Positions 36,249 through 45,182 of a stretch of DNA of 64,000 nucleotides are shown here, piece by piece (position 1 is the stretch's first letter; the number at the start of each line of letters is the position of its first letter). This DNA comes from Thalassospira sp. MCCC 1A01428 (GTDB lineage: Bacteria; Pseudomonadota; Alphaproteobacteria; Rhodospirillales; Thalassospiraceae): contig NZ_JFJZ01000005.1 of NCBI RefSeq assembly GCF_002115825.1, positions 124,001 through 188,000 on the forward strand, read 5' to 3'. The position numbers and the translations under genes are program-made. Under the pieces are notes generated by a model. It saw only the letters and a list, made by a program, of their open reading frames with translations, did not search any database and had not been told where the DNA came from.

Positions 36249-37769
36249 ATGATCTACAAAAACCCTGGCGATTCCGACAGCCTTGTTTCTTTCAAATCAC
36301 GTTATGAAAACTTTATCGGTGGCGAATGGGTCGCCCCGGCAAAGGGCCGCTATTTTGAAAATGTGTCGCCGGTAAATGGCAAGGTTTTCTGTGAAATTGC
36401 CCGTTCCAGCGAAGAAGACGTTAACAAGGCGATTGATGCTGCCCAGGCTGTTGCCGAAAAATGGGGCAAAACATCGGTTACGGACCGCGCCAATATCCTC
36501 AATAAAATCGCCGACCGCATGGAACAGAACCTGGAAATGCTGGCGGTAGCCGAAACCTGGGACAATGGCAAGGCCGTGCGCGAAACACTGGCAGCCGACA
36601 TTCCGCTGGCGATTGACCATTTCCGTTATTTTGCCGGTGCCATCCGCGCACAGGAAGGCTCCCTTGGCGAAATTGATGACAACACCGTTGCCTATCATTT
36701 CCATGAACCGCTGGGCGTTGTTGGCCAGATCATTCCCTGGAACTTCCCGATCCTGATGGCGGTTTGGAAGCTGGCTCCGGCACTGGCCGCTGGCAACTGC
36801 GTTGTTTTAAAACCGGCCGAACAAACCCCGGCATCCATCTGTGTGTTACTGGACCTGATTGGTGACTTGCTACCTGCCGGTGTATTGAACGTTGTACAGG
36901 GCTTTGGCGTCGAAGCTGGCAAGCCGCTGGCACAAAGCAACCGCATCGCCAAAATCGCCTTTACCGGCGAAACCACCACTGGCCGTCTGATCATGCAATA
37001 TGCCAGTGAAAACATCATTCCGGTCACCCTGGAACTCGGCGGCAAATCACCCAACATTTTCTTTGCCGACGTCATGGCACAGGACGATGACTTCCGCCAG
37101 AAAGCCGCCGAAGGACTAACCATGTTTGCCTTGAATCAGGGCGAAGTTTGCACCTGCCCGTCGCGTGCGCTGGTCCAGGAAAGCATCTATGACAAATTCA
37201 TGGATAACGTTCTCTCGCGCGTTGCCAAAATCAAACAGGGCAACCCGCTTGATACCGACACCATGATCGGCGCACAGGCATCCACCGAACAGATGGAAAA
37301 GATCCTGTCCTATCTTGATATTGGCAAACAGGAAAAAGCCGAAGTTTTGTGTGGTGGCAACAGGGCCGAACTTGAAGGCGACCTGGCGGGCGGATTTTAT
37401 ATCCAGCCGACCATTTTCAAGGGCCACAACAAGATGCGCATCTTCCAGGAAGAAATCTTTGGCCCGGTGGTCTCTGTCACCACCTTCAAGGACGAAGCCG
37501 AAGCCATGCACCTTGCCAATGACACCCTTTATGGTCTGGGTGCCGGTGTCTGGACCCGCGATGCCAACCGTGCTTACCGCTTTGGGCGCGGCATCAAGGC
37601 TGGCCGTGTCTGGACCAACTGTTACCACCTCTATCCGGCCCATGCTGCCTTTGGCGGTTACAAGCAGTCGGGTATCGGTCGTGAAAACCACAAGATGATG
37701 CTGAACCATTATCAGCAAACTAAAAATCTGCTGGTCAGCTACGATCCGAAACCGATGGGCTTCTTCTGA
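36249..37769 (+). CDS. NAD-dependent aldehyde dehydrogenase (ExaC/AldB-like)
   Basis: A 506-residue aldehyde dehydrogenase that oxidises acetaldehyde or similar aldehydes to acids. Seen: [10 protein letters not shown] cofactor segment, [23 protein letters not shown] with the general-base Glu, and catalytic Cys301 in [11 protein letters not shown]. The C-terminal [20 protein letters not shown] and [11 protein letters not shown] are typical of the ExaC/AldB/AcoD group used in ethanol and acetoin oxidation. The gene has a GGAGG site and a sigma-54 promoter, and it faces an AcoR-type activator. A DUF779 gene follows, as is common in this group. Confidence 0.93.
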   Translation: MIYKNPGDSDSLVSFKSRYENFIGGEWVAPAKGRYFENVSPVNGKVFCEIARSSEEDVNKAIDAAQAVAEKWGKTSVTDRANILNKIADRMEQNLEMLAVAETWDNGKAVRETLAADIPLAIDHFRYFAGAIRAQEGSLGEIDDNTVAYHFHEPLGVVGQIIPWNFPILMAVWKLAPALAAGNCVVLKPAEQTPASICVLLDLIGDLLPAGVLNVVQGFGVEAGKPLAQSNRIAKIAFTGETTTGRLIMQYASENIIPVTLELGGKSPNIFFADVMAQDDDFRQKAAEGLTMFALNQGEVCTCPSRALVQESIYDKFMDNVLSRVAKIKQGNPLDTDTMIGAQASTEQMEKILSYLDIGKQEKAEVLCGGNRAELEGDLAGGFYIQPTIFKGHNKMRIFQEEIFGPVVSVTTFKDEAEAMHLANDTLYGLGAGVWTRDANRAYRFGRGIKAGRVWTNCYHLYPAHAAFGGYKQSGIGRENHKMMLNHYQQTKNLLVSYDPKPMGFF

Positions 37770-37782
37770 TTTCTTCCTGAGC

Positions 37783-37819
37783 GTTGCCGGGCCGTCTCCC
37801 TCCCGGGTGGCCCGGCAAC
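37783..37819 (+). other. Stem-loop between the aldehyde dehydrogenase and DUF779 genes
   Basis: An 11-bp perfect stem GTTGCCGGGCC / GGCCCGGCAAC around a 15-nt loop, 13 bp after the aldehyde dehydrogenase stop. No T-run follows, so it probably stabilises the upstream message or limits expression of the next gene. Confidence 0.6.
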
Positions 37820-37841
37820 ATTCCCGGAACAGGAGCCAGAA

Positions 37842-38276
37842 ATGACCAATGATAAAGCGCCTTCTTCCAGCGAAACAACAAACGACAAAACTGCAAACGA
37901 TATTCCGCCCCGCGTCACCGCAACCGATGCCGCAATCGCCCTGATACGGACCTTGAAAGACATTCACGGTCCGGTGATGTTTCATCAATCAGGTGGATGT
38001 TGTGACGGCAGCGCGCCAATGTGCTTCGCCCTGGGCGATTTCAAAACCGGCGCGCAGGATGTATTGCTGGGCGAAATTGAAGAAAGCCCTTTTTATATCG
38101 GGGCTGCACAATTTGAATATTGGCGACATACCCAGCTGATCATTGATGTGGTTGATGGCCGTGGCGGCATGTTCTCGCTTGAAGGCCCCGAAGGAAAACG
38201 CTTTTTAACCCGATCACGCGTATTTAGCGACGATGAATGGGCAAAACTAAAGGACACAGAGCAAACAAAAACCTGA
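37842..38276 (+). CDS. DUF779 family protein
   Basis: A 144-residue protein of the DUF779 family, which is found next to ExaC-type aldehyde dehydrogenases. A low-complexity N-terminus of about 22 residues precedes the domain. The conserved FHQSGGCCDGSAPMC (two adjacent cysteines and a third) could bind a metal or form a redox site. Other family segments are PFYIGAAQFEYWRHTQL and VVDGRGGMFSLEGPEGKRFLTRSRVF. Function is not established. It is in the aldehyde dehydrogenase operon, with an AGGAGCC site. Confidence 0.88.
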   Translation: MTNDKAPSSSETTNDKTANDIPPRVTATDAAIALIRTLKDIHGPVMFHQSGGCCDGSAPMCFALGDFKTGAQDVLLGEIEESPFYIGAAQFEYWRHTQLIIDVVDGRGGMFSLEGPEGKRFLTRSRVFSDDEWAKLKDTEQTKT

Positions 38277-38641
38277 AAACCCGGCTGACTAGCGACCAGC
38301 CCAAAACCACATTGTACACAGCGAGATAAAACGGAGCCGGTCTTTACCCCGATCTGGTTTATGTGGCGCAAACACCTTGCCTCCCGTCCCATGCGAGTTG
38401 TCCACCCCGCCCCGGACGGTCCCGGTTGCGCCAACGCTTTATCTTGCAAACTTGTCCGCCACCCGCAACGGGATGGCGGACTTTTTTTGCCGTGTAGCAG
38501 TAACGACGAGGACGAAGCAGTTCACTCCTCCTTCCTCACCTGAAACCAACATATGGCGTATATATTCAATTAAATTTTGTCAATATTATCGGCATCATGT
38601 CTCGAGCAGTGCATAAATTCCGATACGAACTTCGTGATCAA
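38277..38641. other. Gene-free stretch between convergent genes
   Basis: 365 bp after the DUF779 gene and before the yeiH stop. It contains the terminator listed at 38454. Apart from that I see no protein-like frame or repeat. Confidence 0.6.
38454..38488 (+). terminator. Rho-independent terminator
   Basis: GTCCGCCA-CCCG pairs with CGGG-A-TGGCGGAC around a CAA loop (12 bp with one bulged A), followed by seven T. It is 178 bp downstream of the DUF779 stop. Confidence 0.92.
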
Positions 38642-39799
38642 TCAGGCGATCTGCAATACTGCCAGCAACCCAAACGCAGCCAACGACAAGCAGATAAGAG
38701 ATAATTTGGCAGCAAACACAACCCGCCCGCCGGCATTCATGACACTGCGCACATCAACACTTAGCCCCAATGCGGCCATGGCCATCACCGTTAAGATCGA
38801 CGAGACATGCTGCATCGGAATAACCGCTGCGTCAGGAAGCAGCCCCATTGATCGCAATGTCATCATGGCAAGAAAACCAACAATAAACCATGGCAACAAT
38901 TTGCTGATCGGCAGACCCACACCGCGTCCCGCCTTTACGGCCTGCATACCATCATTCTGCCGATCATCTGCCGTCGCGCTATCGCCGTCATTTACCATCG
39001 TCATCGCGCTTGCACCTGCGCCGGCGGGCAAAACAGAAACGGTTTCAGCCCGCGCCACATTATTGCGCGCCATCTGGCGGCGCGCCCCCAGCCCTAACGC
39101 ACAAATCACAGGCCCAAGCATTAAAACCCGCACCAGTTTAACCAAAGTGCCAATTTGCGTTGCCACCAGCCCTGCCGGGGCCGTTGCCGCAAGCACCTGG
39201 GGCACGGCATAAACCGTTAACCCGGCGAAAACCCCGTATTGCGTTGCCGACATTCCCAATGCATGCTGCAAAAAAGGCAAAACCAGCACAAAAACCACCC
39301 CTAAAACGGCGGTAAAGGCAATTGACGCCGCCACATCTTCGGCGTCAGCTTCGATCACCGGGGCGGTAGCGGCAATTGCCGAATTGCCACAAATCGAATT
39401 ACCACAGGCTACCAGTATCGCCAGCCGCACTGGCAACCCCAATGCCCGGCCAATGATATAGCTAACGGCCAGGCTCAGGCACACCACCAGCACAATACCA
39501 CCCACCAGGTAAAATCCGGCTCCTGCCAAGGCTTCAATGCTGATCGACGCCCCCAACAGCACAATCGCCACTTCCAGGATGGTTTTGGCACTAAAGTTAA
39601 CACCGGCATCAAATTTATCCGGTAAGCCAAAAATACTGCGCCATGCCGTACCCAGCAAAATCGCCAGTACCAGCCCCTCAATCCACGGATGCCCAAACAA
39701 ACTTAATTCAACCTTCTCGCCAATCTGCGCCACCAGTGAAATTACTGCTGTCAATGCAAGGCCGGGCAAAAGCAATTTGATACGATCAAAAATTAACAT
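38642..39799 (-). CDS. YeiH-family putative sulfate/sulfite exporter
   Basis: A 385-residue membrane protein with about ten hydrophobic segments, in the YeiH/UPF0324 (Cons_hypoth698) family. Conserved features are IVLLGASISIEAL near residue 80, ACGNSICGNSAIAATAPVI near 131-148 and FAGLTVYAVPQVLAA near 190. A charged cytoplasmic loop (about 265-300) is inserted before the last three segments. The family is annotated as a sulfate exporter, with limited direct evidence. A LysR regulator lies divergent, as for E. coli yeiH-yeiE. Confidence 0.87.
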   Translation of the reverse strand: MLIFDRIKLLLPGLALTAVISLVAQIGEKVELSLFGHPWIEGLVLAILLGTAWRSIFGLPDKFDAGVNFSAKTILEVAIVLLGASISIEALAGAGFYLVGGIVLVVCLSLAVSYIIGRALGLPVRLAILVACGNSICGNSAIAATAPVIEADAEDVAASIAFTAVLGVVFVLVLPFLQHALGMSATQYGVFAGLTVYAVPQVLAATAPAGLVATQIGTLVKLVRVLMLGPVICALGLGARRQMARNNVARAETVSVLPAGAGASAMTMVNDGDSATADDRQNDGMQAVKAGRGVGLPISKLLPWFIVGFLAMMTLRSMGLLPDAAVIPMQHVSSILTVMAMAALGLSVDVRSVMNAGGRVVFAAKLSLICLSLAAFGLLAVLQIA

Positions 39800-39857
39800 C
39801 GCGACACCTGTAGAATTGATACAGGCGGAATTTCACATTTTACACAGTTCGTTTCCA

Positions 39858-39884
39858 TCGAATAAAATGATATAAATCATTCGA
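39858..39884. promoter_or_regulatory. Candidate LysR operator between yeiH-like and LysR genes
   Basis: Nested inverted repeat: TCGAAT (39858-39863) with ATTCGA (39879-39884), and inside it ATGAT (39867-39871) with ATCAT (39876-39880). It lies in the 118-bp divergent gap, 34 bp before the LysR start. Confidence 0.5.
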
Positions 39885-39917
39885 TTTTACTGCACGATTA
39901 AACAAGGCCATCGCACC

Positions 39918-40805
39918 ATGACATTCGAACAATTGCGCATTTTTGTTGCCGTGGCCCAGCGCGAACATCTGACACGGGCAGCCGAAATCATCAATCTCAC
40001 ACCATCTGCCGTTAGTGCCGCAATCAAAAACCTGGAAACTTTTTATGGGGTGGAGCTGTTTCACCGCGTCGGACGGCGGATCGAACTGACCGATACCGGG
40101 CGGATTTTTCTGGTCGAGGCCCGCGCCACCCTTGCCCGCGCCCGTGCCGCCGAATTAACCCTTACCGAACTGGGCGGATTACAGCGCGGCACGTTAAATG
40201 TATCGGCCAGCCAGACCATCGCCAGTTACTGGCTACCGCCAGTGTTAATGTGCTTTCACGACCAATACCCGCGTATCGAAATTAACCTTGTGATTGGCAA
40301 TACCAAAAATGTCAGCGACGCTATTGTCGAAGGCGCTGCCGATTTAGGCTTTATCGAAGGCAAAATAAACGAACCCGCCCTGATGATGCGCGAAATTGCC
40401 AAAGACGCATTGATGGTGGTAGTTGGCCCCGATCATATCTGGGCCAAATCAGCAGCACCTTTAACCTTCGATGATTTGGTCACACACACCAGCTGGGTTT
40501 TGCGTGAAACCGGGTCAGGTACGCGATCCGAATTTGAAAATGCCCTGAAACGTGCCGGGCAAAACGCCGATGACCTTAATGTCGTGCTGACATTACCTTC
40601 AAATGAATCGGTAATTTCGGCCGCAGCCGCCGGCAACGCTGCCACCGTCGTTTCCAGCAGCGTCGCCCTGCCTTTCATCGAACAGGGCCGATTATTTGCC
40701 GCAAACATCACCCTGCCCGAACGGTCTTTCATGATGCTGCATCACAAGGAACGTCATCATAGCCGCGCGGCCAGCGTGCTCGCCGATATTGCGCTGAACA
40801 ATTAA
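39918..40805 (+). CDS. LysR-family regulator, YeiE-like
   Basis: A 295-residue LysR regulator. The HTH spans about residues 3-62 (LTRAAEIINLTPSAVSAAIK is the recognition part) and the effector domain follows (RGTLNVSASQTIASYWLPP begins it). Divergent pairing with a YeiH-type transporter, and the sequence itself, resemble E. coli YeiE and CysB-like sulfur regulators. In Cronobacter and E. coli YeiE responds to sulfite; I infer a similar input here. The ATG has an AACAAGG leader. Confidence 0.87.
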   Translation: MTFEQLRIFVAVAQREHLTRAAEIINLTPSAVSAAIKNLETFYGVELFHRVGRRIELTDTGRIFLVEARATLARARAAELTLTELGGLQRGTLNVSASQTIASYWLPPVLMCFHDQYPRIEINLVIGNTKNVSDAIVEGAADLGFIEGKINEPALMMREIAKDALMVVVGPDHIWAKSAAPLTFDDLVTHTSWVLRETGSGTRSEFENALKRAGQNADDLNVVLTLPSNESVISAAAAGNAATVVSSSVALPFIEQGRLFAANITLPERSFMMLHHKERHHSRAASVLADIALNN

Positions 40806-40972
40806 ACTCTAAGTCCACCCCGATCAAACATTCATAGACCAAGTATCAAAAACAGTCCCTTTACCGATCCATTTTTCTTTAAAGTTGTCCTATTGCCGGG
40901 GCAAAGACTTAACGCACCCAAAACTGAATATCACATTTTAACGGGTTCCCGTACTGCATCGGCAGCATAAAA

Positions 40973-41860
40973 CTATTCGTACGTTTCTACAGCGGGCAAT
41001 CGTGCTTCGCCTATGAGCAAAGCACGAGAAATAATTACGGTCTGCGCGACTATCCAAAAAATAAACACCACACCGCCGAATAGACTAAAAAGGAAGCTCC
41101 CCCACAAACGAACTCCCAAAGTAAGTTCAACAGGCACCCCGCCATTTCCAACCTTGGAAATTAAAATTGGCAGCACGACAGCAAACAAAATACCTGCCAT
41201 CACCAAAAAAACCGGCAAAATAAAAAAATGGCGACTTACGAGATACCAAAAGCTCTTTCTTCCACGAAGAAGAGCACGGTTCCAAGTTTTATCCTCACAC
41301 CAAACAGCCGAAGCTGGCCAGGTCACCGACAACGCAACGACAACACATACAACCAGAGAACATATCGCCCCCAAAGTAATCATGAGTTTAATGGCCGGCG
41401 GCTTTGAACCCAAAGCAAAAATCATGAGAAGAACGACAATTTGAATGAGCATCGTTAAGCCAAAGACGGCAAGAAACATTAGCAGAAATCGCTTTGAGAA
41501 TTTTTTTACGTTTTTCTTCTTCTCCGATAAAAGTGCATCCCAGGACGACTTTCCACCCAGAATAGTAGAGTGCACAACATACATCAAAATCGAAATCATA
41601 AAAACACTCAGAACTGCCAAAGGGATGTCATACAAATATGATATTAAAGTGGTCGACCAAGAAAGATCCATTCCTCTGCCTGAGATAAGAGACGAATCAA
41701 AATACGTACTCAAAACTGTAACAATAATAAGCCCCACATAAACAACACTTATTATCGGCAGATTCGCCAAAAATGCAGACCAACTATCGGCAAGAACCCA
41801 ACGATCGAATTTTGGACACAATGATTTTTGCTCAAATTCCTTATGTTCAATTTCAGTCAT
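40973..41860 (-). CDS. Unidentified integral membrane protein
   Basis: A 295-residue protein that I do not recognise. About six hydrophobic segments are visible (near residues 36-52, 75-100, 125-150, 160-182, 215-240 and 258-282). A Lys-rich cytoplasmic loop (SEKKKNVKKFSKRF, near 112-125) follows the second, and the N-terminus is acidic and soluble. No catalytic motif is apparent. The gene is more AT-rich than its neighbours and uses AT-ending codons, as does the non-coding DNA after its start. It converges with the LysR gene and has no operon partners. Confidence 0.7.
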   Translation of the reverse strand: MTEIEHKEFEQKSLCPKFDRWVLADSWSAFLANLPIISVVYVGLIIVTVLSTYFDSSLISGRGMDLSWSTTLISYLYDIPLAVLSVFMISILMYVVHSTILGGKSSWDALLSEKKKNVKKFSKRFLLMFLAVFGLTMLIQIVVLLMIFALGSKPPAIKLMITLGAICSLVVCVVVALSVTWPASAVWCEDKTWNRALLRGRKSFWYLVSRHFFILPVFLVMAGILFAVVLPILISKVGNGGVPVELTLGVRLWGSFLFSLFGGVVFIFWIVAQTVIISRALLIGEARLPAVETYE

Positions 41861-42431
41861 TTCCCCCGCCCTGATTAAAAAGAAACCCCAATTACCTATC
41901 TAATCCACTAGAAAAATATCTCGCCTGACAACGAGGATGCTAATATCAAAATATATAGTATATTAAACATCGCAGAGATCTAGGAATTTCAAGCATTTGA
42001 CAACAAGTAAACGGATGCAAATTTAGGAAACTTGAGTTTCTTCGTACTACTCCTTGAACATGCAGAATGGCTCTTCATGCAACTTCAAAACAAAAAATTG
42101 CTCCAGTTTTACACGCGATGATTATCACGGATCGCCCCAGTCCCCCCATACGAAAGCTCCTGTAGTTTTTGGCACATGTAGTTTTTTGTAATTATTTCAA
42201 TGAAAATTGCGCGTTCGCAATGCAGCATTCAAGCAAGTGCTTTACCAAAAGATCGGTGCCGGTAAAGATGACCTTCAGATCCCGAGGTTGCGTAGGCTGG
42301 CGCCCAAGAACACCCCATCGAGATGGGTGTCGCCTTTACCTGATCACTAGCCCAATGGCTGCAAAACAGTCTTTGCGCAGGCAGAGGCATCAAATACAGG
42401 GAGCTTCGCTTAACATAAGGACAACCAGGCA
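41861..42431. other. Intergenic region upstream of cioA, AT-rich then structured
   Basis: 571 bp. The part to about 42200 is AT-rich with no gene. An inverted repeat ATTGCG-CGTT-CGCAAT at 42206-42221 may be an operator. The last 200 bp are GC-richer and contain the pairing elements listed at 42240-42340. I did not find a convincing FNR box. Confidence 0.6.
42240..42340 (+). ncRNA. Candidate structured leader of cioAB with competing helices
   Basis: CTTTACC (42240-42246) can pair with GGTAAAG (42261-42267), which can instead pair with a second CTTTACC (42334-42340). The second pairing extends to GGTAAAG-A-TGAC with GTCG-C-CTTTACC. Between them is a strong hairpin ACACCCCATC / GATGGGTGT (42310-42330). 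Mutually exclusive pairing is what a regulatory leader needs. It ends 92 bp before cioA. No known riboswitch class is recognised and the transcription start is unknown. Confidence 0.35.
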
Positions 42432-43817
42432 ATGCTTGATCCTGACATACTGGCGCGTGTGCAATTTGCCTTTACCATGGCATTTCACATTATCTTCCCG
42501 TCCCTGACCATCGGGCTGGCCAGTTTTCTTCTGGTGCTTGAAGCGATGTGGCTGCGCACCGGCAATGATACATATCTGTCGCTTTATAAATTCTGGATAA
42601 AAATCTTTGCCCTGGCCTTTGGCATGGGGGTGGTTTCGGGCATTGTTATGTCCTACCAGTTTGGCACCAACTGGGGGCCGTTTTCCAAACTTTCCGGCCC
42701 GGTTATTGGCCCGCTTATGGCCTATGAAGTGCTAACCGCATTTTTCCTTGAGGCCGGTTTTCTCGGCGTCATGCTGTTTGGACTTAACAAGGTTGGCCCA
42801 AAACTGCACATTACCGCTACCGCCATGGTCGCCATCGGCACGCTGTTTTCGGCATTCTGGATTTTATCTGCCAACAGCTGGATGCAAACCCCGGCTGGCT
42901 ACGCCATTGAAACCGGGCGCATTGTTGTTGAAAACTGGTTTGATGTTATTTTTAATCCCAGTTTTCCCTATCGTCTGGTCCATATGGTGCTGGCGGCCTA
43001 TCTGACCACCGCCTTTGTTGTGGCGGGCGTGGGCGCGTGGCACTTGCTGCGCAACCGCGAAAACAATGCGGCACGCATCATGTTTTCCATGGCCCTGTGG
43101 CTGATCACGATTTTTGCCCCCTTGCAAATCATTGCGGGCGACATGCATGGCCTTAATACACTTGAACACCAGCCCGCCAAAGTCGCCGCCATGGAAGGCC
43201 ATTTTGAAACCACCAAGGGTGGCACCCCGCTAATCCTGTTTGGCTGGCCCGATATGGCGGCGGGTGAAACCAAATATGCCGTTGAAATTCCCTATCTTGG
43301 CTCCATCATTTTAACCCATACGCTGGATGGTGAAATTCGCGGATTAAACGAATTTGCCCCCGAAGATCGGCCCAACGCCCCCATTCTGTTCTGGTCCTTC
43401 CGCATCATGGTCGGCCTTGGCACCCTGATGTTGCTGGTCGCGGCTGGCAGCCTGTGGGCGCGCTATCGCAAAACATTGTTTGACTGCAAATGGCTGCATC
43501 GTTTTGCCCTGATCATGGGGCCAAGCGGCTTTATTGCCATTCTGGCGGGATGGATCACCACCGAAGTGGGCCGACAGCCCTGGGTGATATACGGCATCAT
43601 GCGCACCGCCGATGCCGGATCGCCCATATCGCCGGTGGCCATTGCCGGGTCGCTTGCCGCGTTCTTTGTTGCCTATACCATCGTCTTTGGTGTTGGTACC
43701 GCCTATATCCTGCGCGCCATGCGCCAGGACCCGCGCCACGCCCATATTGATCCGCACGAAATCTATCGCGCCGATCATGCCAATGTTGTCGATCATATCG
43801 ACACATCGAAACATTAA
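42432..43817 (+). CDS. cioA: Cytochrome bd-type (cyanide-insensitive) ubiquinol oxidase subunit I
   Basis: A 461-residue inner-membrane subunit that oxidises ubiquinol and carries the three haems. Haem-ligand His19 is in FTMAFHIIFPSL, a second histidine is in SFPYRLVHMVLAA near 184, and the GWITTEVGRQPW motif is near residue 375. The periplasmic Q-loop is short, the mark of the CIO (CydA-short) group. It starts a three-gene operon with cioB (17 bp gap) and a DUF2474 gene. CIO enzymes support respiration with cyanide or low oxygen and lack haem d in several species; haem type cannot be read here. Confidence 0.93.
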   Translation: MLDPDILARVQFAFTMAFHIIFPSLTIGLASFLLVLEAMWLRTGNDTYLSLYKFWIKIFALAFGMGVVSGIVMSYQFGTNWGPFSKLSGPVIGPLMAYEVLTAFFLEAGFLGVMLFGLNKVGPKLHITATAMVAIGTLFSAFWILSANSWMQTPAGYAIETGRIVVENWFDVIFNPSFPYRLVHMVLAAYLTTAFVVAGVGAWHLLRNRENNAARIMFSMALWLITIFAPLQIIAGDMHGLNTLEHQPAKVAAMEGHFETTKGGTPLILFGWPDMAAGETKYAVEIPYLGSIILTHTLDGEIRGLNEFAPEDRPNAPILFWSFRIMVGLGTLMLLVAAGSLWARYRKTLFDCKWLHRFALIMGPSGFIAILAGWITTEVGRQPWVIYGIMRTADAGSPISPVAIAGSLAAFFVAYTIVFGVGTAYILRAMRQDPRHAHIDPHEIYRADHANVVDHIDTSKH

Positions 43818-43834
43818 CCGGCAGGAGAAAGATT

Positions 43835-44827
43835 ATGGATTATCAACTTATCTGGGTCCTGCTGATTGCTTTTTCCGTCTTTGCCTATGTCACGCTTGAT
43901 GGCTTTGATCTGGGTATCGGCATTCTGTTTCCGTTTGAAAGGAAATCGGAAAACCGGGGCAAAATGATGAATTCCATCGCCCCGATCTGGGATGGCAATG
44001 AAACATGGCTGGTACTGGGCGGCGGTGGTCTTTATGCAACCTTTCCGGCAGCCTATTCCTTGCTAATGACGGCTTTTTACATTCCCGTCATTATTATGTT
44101 GCTGGCATTGGTGTTTCGCGGGGTGGCGTTTGAATTTCGCTTTAAAAGCCGCAACCATACCAACCACTGGGATGTTGCCTTTGCCACGGGCTCCATTCTT
44201 GCCGCAGCTATGCAAGGGGCGATGCTCGGCGCCTTTATCGAAGGCATTAACATCAAGGACGGACATTTTATTGGCGGCGCGTTTGACTGGATCAGCCCGT
44301 TTTCAGTGTTCTGTGCCACGGCCGTTGTTGTCGGCTATGCCCTGCTTGGCGCAGGTTGGCTGATTATGAAATGCGACGGCCCCTTGCAAGGCAAATTACG
44401 CGCCATTGCCAAACCCGCGGTGATCTGGATGGCGGCCAATCTTGGCGTTGTTTCGCTAATGACGACCTATTTAAACCCGGCCTATGGCGAACGCTGGTTT
44501 TCAACACCGAACATTTATTACCTCGCCCCGATCCCGATTGTGACGGTAGGGTTGATGTTCTGGCTATGGCATGCGGTGAAACGGCGGGAAAAGACCGTTT
44601 TTGGCATTACACTTTCGGTGTTTTTCCTAAGCTATCTGGGCTTTGGCATCACGCTGTTTCCCCATATCGTGCCGCCGGTTATCAGCTTTCGCGATGCGGC
44701 ATCGCCAGACAACAGCCTGTCTTTCATGCTGGTGGGGGCGGCCATCTTGCTGCCAATCATTCTGGGTTATACCGCCTATGCCTATTACGTGTTTCGCGGC
44801 AAAATTGACGATGCAGGGTATCATTAA
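43835..44827 (+). CDS. cioB: Cytochrome bd-type ubiquinol oxidase subunit II
   Basis: A 330-residue CydB-family membrane protein with about eight hydrophobic segments. Conserved GFDLGIGILFPF (near residue 24), WDGNETWLVLGGGGLYATFP (near 50) and FRGVAFEFRFK are intact. It pairs with CioA to complete the oxidase. The ATG follows GGCAGGAGAAAG. Length and motifs are normal for the family. The next gene begins two bases after the stop. Confidence 0.93.
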   Translation: MDYQLIWVLLIAFSVFAYVTLDGFDLGIGILFPFERKSENRGKMMNSIAPIWDGNETWLVLGGGGLYATFPAAYSLLMTAFYIPVIIMLLALVFRGVAFEFRFKSRNHTNHWDVAFATGSILAAAMQGAMLGAFIEGINIKDGHFIGGAFDWISPFSVFCATAVVVGYALLGAGWLIMKCDGPLQGKLRAIAKPAVIWMAANLGVVSLMTTYLNPAYGERWFSTPNIYYLAPIPIVTVGLMFWLWHAVKRREKTVFGITLSVFFLSYLGFGITLFPHIVPPVISFRDAASPDNSLSFMLVGAAILLPIILGYTAYAYYVFRGKIDDAGYH

Positions 44828-44829
44828 TC

Positions 44830-44952
44830 ATGGCGCAGGTTCAAAACAGCAAAACACAACGTCTTTTATGGTTTGTCGGGCTTTATCTGGCCGGGCTTGG
44901 CACACTGACCATCGTTGCCTATGGCCTGCGTGCCCTGATGGGGCTTAACTAA
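44830..44952 (+). CDS. DUF2474 small membrane protein (CydX-like partner of the bd oxidase)
   Basis: A 40-residue protein with a single hydrophobic helix (LWFVGLYLAGLGTLTIVAYG) and a short basic N-terminus. DUF2474 proteins are encoded directly after cioB in many proteobacteria and are thought, like CydX, to be an accessory subunit of the oxidase. The start lies two bases after the cioB stop (TAATCATG), so translation is coupled. Confidence 0.85.
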   Translation: MAQVQNSKTQRLLWFVGLYLAGLGTLTIVAYGLRALMGLN

Positions 44953-44992
44953 TACAAGTTTTCTATAAGTGAAACTCATTGAGAACTTGTTA

Positions 44993-45086
44993 GGCGCGAC
45001 AGCGCCGCGCGGCCCAAGAGCGATTGGCAAGGGCTTCAGAGAAGCCCGCCCGCCGATTGACGGCTGCACTGATCGGTTTCGATCAG
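44993..45086 (+). other. Series of three short hairpins after the oxidase operon
   Basis: GGCGC-GACA-GCGCC (44993-45006), GGGCTTC-AGA-GAAGCCC (45031-45047) and CTGATCG-GTTT-CGATCAG (45069-45086, arms 7 bp) follow each other before the terminator at 45114. This could be a structured 3' region of the cio message or a separate small RNA. Confidence 0.4.
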
Positions 45087-45113
45087 CGCAAACTTGGTAT
45101 AAGTCAAACAACA

Positions 45114-45145
45114 AACGGGCCACCCAACATTCAGGGTGGCCCGTT
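45114..45145. terminator. Bidirectional terminator between the oxidase operon and the MFS gene
   Basis: Perfect 12-bp stem AACGGGCCACCC / GGGTGGCCCGTT with an 8-nt loop; the plus strand continues TTCATTT and the minus strand TGTTGTTTG. Confidence 0.88.
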
Positions 45146-45182
45146 TTCATTTCGGCTAAAGTAAAACAGCAAACCCTGCCCG

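Noticed and set aside
37116-37988. 290-codon open frame on the minus strand across the aldehyde dehydrogenase and DUF779 starts
   Set aside because: Overlaps two well-supported genes and their gap, including the stem-loop; no recognisable motif.
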